Below, piece after piece: positions 61,376 to 64,000 of a DNA stretch of 64,000 nt (position 1 is the first letter of the stretch; each line of letters begins with the position of its first letter). The translations under genes were made by a program, and so were the position numbers. A model generated the notes under the pieces. The model had not been told where the DNA came from. It did not search any database and saw only the letters and a list, made by a program, of their open reading frames with translations. Source of the DNA: JAJXTN01 sp038230895 (GTDB lineage Bacteria; Patescibacteriota; Saccharimonadia; Saccharimonadales; UBA4665); NCBI GenBank assembly GCA_038230895.1, contig JBBRMJ010000003.1:22781-86780 (forward strand). Direction: 5' to 3'.

Positions 61376-61974
61376 ATGACTCAGCAAAAGCGTCTTGGGC
61401 TCATATTGAGCATAAATGTAGTAATGATAACGGGCCTGGTAGTTGCAGGCCTAGCTTCGCATCCCCTTGGCGTTTTAGCCGCGGGCGCCGACTATACAGC
61501 CGATTCCACTGCCATACTATTGGGCATTATCGCCATTCAGATTACTAAACGACCTCACGGGCACCCGAAGGCCACCACTTACGTTGCACTTATCAATGCG
61601 CTAGCCTTACTCGTTGTTACTACAGTCGTTATATACGAAGGTATACACCGCTTAACAAGTAACACACCACAGATACATGGCTTACCAGTGCTGATTGTCA
61701 GTGTTATTGCGACTCTATCTATGGTACTGAGTGCCGTTATTCTAGGGCGTGACGCTGGGAAAGAAGACCTGCACATGCGGTCAGTGCTACTAGATACCGC
61801 GTTGATGGTGTATCATCGGCCGCTGTTGCAGTAGGCGGCGCTATCATACTAATAATGGGCGGGTTCTATTTGATTGATTCAGCATTAGCGGTAGTAATTG
61901 GATTAATCATTGGTTTCGGCGGAATAAAGTTGCTCCGCGATGTTGTAGGTGGTTTACGAACAAAAACGCATTGA
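61376..61974 (+). pseudogene. Cation diffusion facilitator (CDF) family transporter, frameshifted
   Basis: The first part (61376 to about 61801) encodes four hydrophobic segments with a DYTAD (DxxxD) metal site in the second, typical of CDF Zn/Fe/Mn exporters. The frame then runs into an early stop at 61834. The normal continuation (DGVSSAAVAVGGAI, then the sixth segment and a stop at 61974) lies in another frame starting at 61804. Restoring one base near 61802 recreates LLDTAxDG, the second DxxxD metal site. It lacks the usual cytoplasmic C-terminal domain. A true mutation or a sequencing error cannot be separated here. Confidence 0.7.
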
Positions 61975-62124
61975 GATTAGAGAGAACGCCGTTTATGATT
62001 GTTCTGGAGAATAGTCTAACGCTGAGTGGCTATCGAGATGTAAGCCAAGCAATGAATTGCCTCCTATAGGGACGTGGTCTATGAGTCAGAGGCAGTATTT
62101 GGTACAATCTACGGAGTAAGTTAC

Positions 62125-62199
62125 GCCGCGATAGCTCAGTGGTAGAGCGCATCCATGGTAAGGATGAGGTCCAGGGTTCAAGTCCCTGTCGTGGCTCCA
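62125..62199 (+). tRNA. tRNA-Thr (anticodon GGT)
   Basis: A 75-nt tRNA with acceptor GCCGCGA/TCGTGGC (one G-T pair), discriminator T and encoded CCA. The anticodon stem CATCC/GGATG closes loop ATGGTAA, anticodon GGT. TACAAT at 62103-62108 is its -10 box. Confidence 0.95.
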
Positions 62200-62323
62200 T
62201 TTGATACTTCCTAGTACGACATATAATCAAAAAGTAAGAATACTTACAGTAAGGCTTAAGCAGTCTGACTTATTATAGTTATGTGCCGACAAGCAAGGAT
62301 CATCATCCTAGCGAGCACAACAA

Positions 62324-62345
62324 AACACCCCTCAGGGGTGTTTTT
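62324..62345 (+). terminator. Intrinsic terminator after tRNA-Thr (GGT)
   Basis: AACACCCC/GGGGTGTT, an 8-bp stem with a 3-base loop, runs into five T residues. It probably ends the tRNA transcript or a short RNA starting near 62281. Confidence 0.85.
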
Positions 62346-62489
62346 AGTTCCCGATAGAGCTGCTGAGCTCGTTGTGGAAAAGTATGAAGTGGGTGTTGAC
62401 AAAGTCATAACACTTGATTACCATGAGCGTAGTAGAAGTAAAACCAAAAGAATTACAACTACATGTCCTTCTTGCAAGGAGAAAAACGA

Positions 62490-62518
62490 AAATACCGGTT
62501 TGATCGACCGGTATTTTT
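62490..62518 (+). terminator. Strong terminator before rpmG
   Basis: AAATACCGGT/ACCGGTATTT, a perfect 10-bp stem with a 7-base loop, then a T-run. It follows the previous terminator by only 145 bases, so a short transcript may lie between them. The stem is symmetrical and its A-rich left side could act on the minus strand as well. Confidence 0.88.
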
Positions 62519-62586
62519 GTATCTGTTTACAATCTGCTCCACATCTGTTAAGATAGAAGTAATTAAGCATTAAAGGTAGTGAACTC

Positions 62587-62784
62587 ATGGCAAAAGGTGA
62601 TAAGCGCAAGATAATTGGTATGGTCTCTGAAGAGAGCGGCGAGCGCATCTATTACACGACTAAAAACACCATGAACACACCTGATAAGCTCAGTCTCAAG
62701 AAATATAGCCCCAAACTACGTCGTCACGTCACGTTCACCGAGACCAAGAAATCACTCGGTCGCAACGAAGCCCCAAAGCGTTAA
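62587..62784 (+). CDS. rpmG: 50S ribosomal protein bL33, cysteine-free form
   Basis: A 65-residue protein with the L33 core YYTTKNTMNTPDKLSLKKY. The zinc ligands are lost: SEESG stands where CxxCG is usual, and YSPKLRRH where YCPKCRKH is. AAAGGTAG precedes ATG 62587. The stop overlaps the convergent glucoamylase gene by 4 bases. Confidence 0.93.
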   Translation: MAKGDKRKIIGMVSEESGERIYYTTKNTMNTPDKLSLKKYSPKLRRHVTFTETKKSLGRNEAPKR

Positions 62785-64000
62785 GTAGTTGGTTCTGCTG
62801 GAGCAGGGGTCTTAGCTAAATCAAGTAGCGTATTCACCATCTCGGCATGGCTCCATACCAGCGGGGTAACTCCAAGAGACGCGCCGGTTTCTGGATCATA
62901 CTGCTCACTCAAAACACCACTAGGTTGCTCACGGGTGATAGACCAGTCTAGTAGCTTGTGAGCTGCCTCAGCATTGCCAGCTGTTGCATAGTATTGTGCG
63001 AGCCAAAGGCTGCAAACGACCCACGGGTTGCCCTTATATTGTTTCTTGGTGAGGAAGTAATTATCATTTTCGTAGCGCAACACGCCACCGCTTGGGGTTG
63101 TATTTACCAGCTTAGCTTCAACTTGTCTCGCCGTATTGATCAGACGTTCATCGCTCATCGCCAGGCTAGCGTACATATAGGGGCCATACAGGCTGGAAAT
63201 GTCGATAGTGTTGTCATAGACCAGTTGGCCATCCTCCTGCATCAGAAAGCCCTTTACGAAGTAACCATCAGCATGGTACAGCTTATCGAGATTGGCACGA
63301 ATGCCATCGGCCGCGTGTGTCCAGCGAATAGCATCATCCGGTGCGTCCAAAGTTTCAGCTAGTCGCGAAGCGGTCTCCAGCCCTGCTATGACCGCACACA
63401 CCGTATAAGTCGACGTCAGGAACTTCTCCTCCCAGAGGTCATAACTGGCGTGTGGCAGCCCTGTTTGTTCGTCGATGAACTTGCAAAGGAAGTCGGCACA
63501 AGGTGTCACGAAGCTGTGAAACAGGTTCTGCACGAACATTTTGTCCTGACTTGACTCATAGAATTCACCAATCATGAAGATAACACTGGCGGTTTCGTCT
63601 TCTTGGATGGCTAGCTCTTTATTTCGGCCATGAATCAGGGGGTGCCAGGTGCTGCCAATCGCTCGGTCGGGTTGGTATTTATGCATAAGATAACCATCGG
63701 GATGCATGGTGTCGCGGGCAAATTCGAAGAATTGCTTGGCTTCGTCGTAATGCCCCAGCCGAATGAGTGGCCATAGAGCATAGGCGGCATCCCGCGGCCA
63801 GCAATAACAGTAGTAATCACGTCCATAATTGAAAATACTGGAGTCGCCGCTGGCCAAGACTGAGCCTCGTTCGTCACAGTGCGCTTTGATAACTAACAGA
63901 CTGTGCTGCAAACTGCGTTGCTTAAAGTCTGGAACCTCAACATCACTGTCGTTGAGCCAATGCTGCCAATAGTCTCGAACTTCAGCCATCAGATCAGCGA
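62781..64000 (-). CDS. Glycoside hydrolase family 15 (glucoamylase/trehalase-like), partial
   Basis: The C-terminal about 405 residues of an (alpha/alpha)6-barrel hydrolase that releases glucose from alpha-glucans. GH15 motifs: YCWPRDAAYALWPLIRLGHY, SYDLWEEKF (catalytic acid Glu), and PLVWSHAEMV (catalytic base Glu). The frame stays open to the window edge past the internal ATG at 63989, and GH15 proteins are about 600-650 residues, so the N-terminal beta-sandwich lies outside. It probably degrades glycogen or a related sugar. Confidence 0.88.
   Translation of the reverse strand, partial: ADLMAEVRDYWQHWLNDSDVEVPDFKQRSLQHSLLVIKAHCDERGSVLASGDSSIFNYGRDYYCYCWPRDAAYALWPLIRLGHYDEAKQFFEFARDTMHPDGYLMHKYQPDRAIGSTWHPLIHGRNKELAIQEDETASVIFMIGEFYESSQDKMFVQNLFHSFVTPCADFLCKFIDEQTGLPHASYDLWEEKFLTSTYTVCAVIAGLETASRLAETLDAPDDAIRWTHAADGIRANLDKLYHADGYFVKGFLMQEDGQLVYDNTIDISSLYGPYMYASLAMSDERLINTARQVEAKLVNTTPSGGVLRYENDNYFLTKKQYKGNPWVVCSLWLAQYYATAGNAEAAHKLLDWSITREQPSGVLSEQYDPETGASLGVTPLVWSHAEMVNTLLDLAKTPAPAEPTT

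Noticed and set aside
62281..62556. 91-codon open frame with a CPSC segment
   Set aside because: It runs through two strong intrinsic terminators, and the sequence has no consistent protein character; more likely a chance frame.
1..64000. Reassigned TGA codon (Gly), as in Gracilibacteria
   Set aside because: Several intact genes end at TGA at their expected family length, for example the RNase HII end at 94 and hisS at 24 bases-scale overlap ATGA, so TGA is a normal stop.
1..64000. CRISPR arrays, insertion sequences, prophage or toxin systems
   Set aside because: No regularly spaced repeats, transposase, integrase or phage structural genes were seen.

Overview
The window looks like a chromosomal core segment of a Candidate Phyla Radiation bacterium, most likely Candidatus Saccharibacteria (TM7). 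Supporting signs are the very compact S10/spc/alpha ribosomal cluster, the lack of a ribosomal protein L30 gene between rpsE and rplO, Ala/Lys/Pro-rich tails on several ribosomal proteins, many start codons lying 4-12 bases after a -10 box (leaderless mRNAs), and normal use of TGA as a stop, which argues against the Gracilibacteria/Absconditabacteria code. The phylum call is inference; no 16S rRNA gene is present.

Layout. 0-4.4 kb: end of RNase HII, a YraN-type nuclease, a convergent M1 aminopeptidase, and nusA behind a likely attenuator. 4.5-10.1 kb: a small orphan gene, CIRCE-controlled clpC, a membrane HExxH protein and radA. 10.1-14.1 kb (minus strand): a class A penicillin-binding protein and a VanY-like carboxypeptidase. 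14.2-24.9 kb: tyrS, methyltransferase, recG, a zinc-phospholipase-C-like protein, rsmD, tRNA-Leu, an alpha/beta hydrolase, hisS, trigger factor and CIRCE-controlled clpP. 24.9-37.7 kb: rpoB-rpoC, the str genes (rpsL, rpsG, a 55-codon gene, fusA) and tuf. 37.7-41.2 kb: an island of small orphan genes that also holds rpsJ and separates it from the rest of the S10 operon. 41.3-56.8 kb: the rplC to rpsI ribosomal superoperon with secY, infA, rpmJ and rpoA. 56.8-64 kb: small orphans, trpS behind a candidate attenuator, a pseudouridine synthase, DNA polymerase III delta' subunit, a TPR protein, three tRNAs, a frameshifted cation transporter, rpmG and a partial GH15 glucoamylase.

How the genes work together. 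Most genes serve transcription, translation and protein quality control: RNA polymerase core (rpoA, rpoB, rpoC) and nusA; ribosomal proteins; EF-G, EF-Tu and IF-1; three aminoacyl-tRNA synthetases; trigger factor at the ribosome exit; and a ClpC-ClpP protease whose two subunits, encoded 19 kb apart, share the same HrcA-type operator.

The most interesting signals are: beta-prime RNA polymerase lacking the cysteines of both usual zinc sites, together with cysteine-free L36 and L33; a strong 20-position stem enclosing a structured RNA between infA and rpmJ; attenuator-like leaders before nusA and in front of the trpS pair; and leader peptides before tuf and rplC. The only stretch over 300 bases without a gene is 62200-62586, which holds two strong terminators and no convincing coding sequence. 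No CRISPR array, insertion sequence or prophage was seen.
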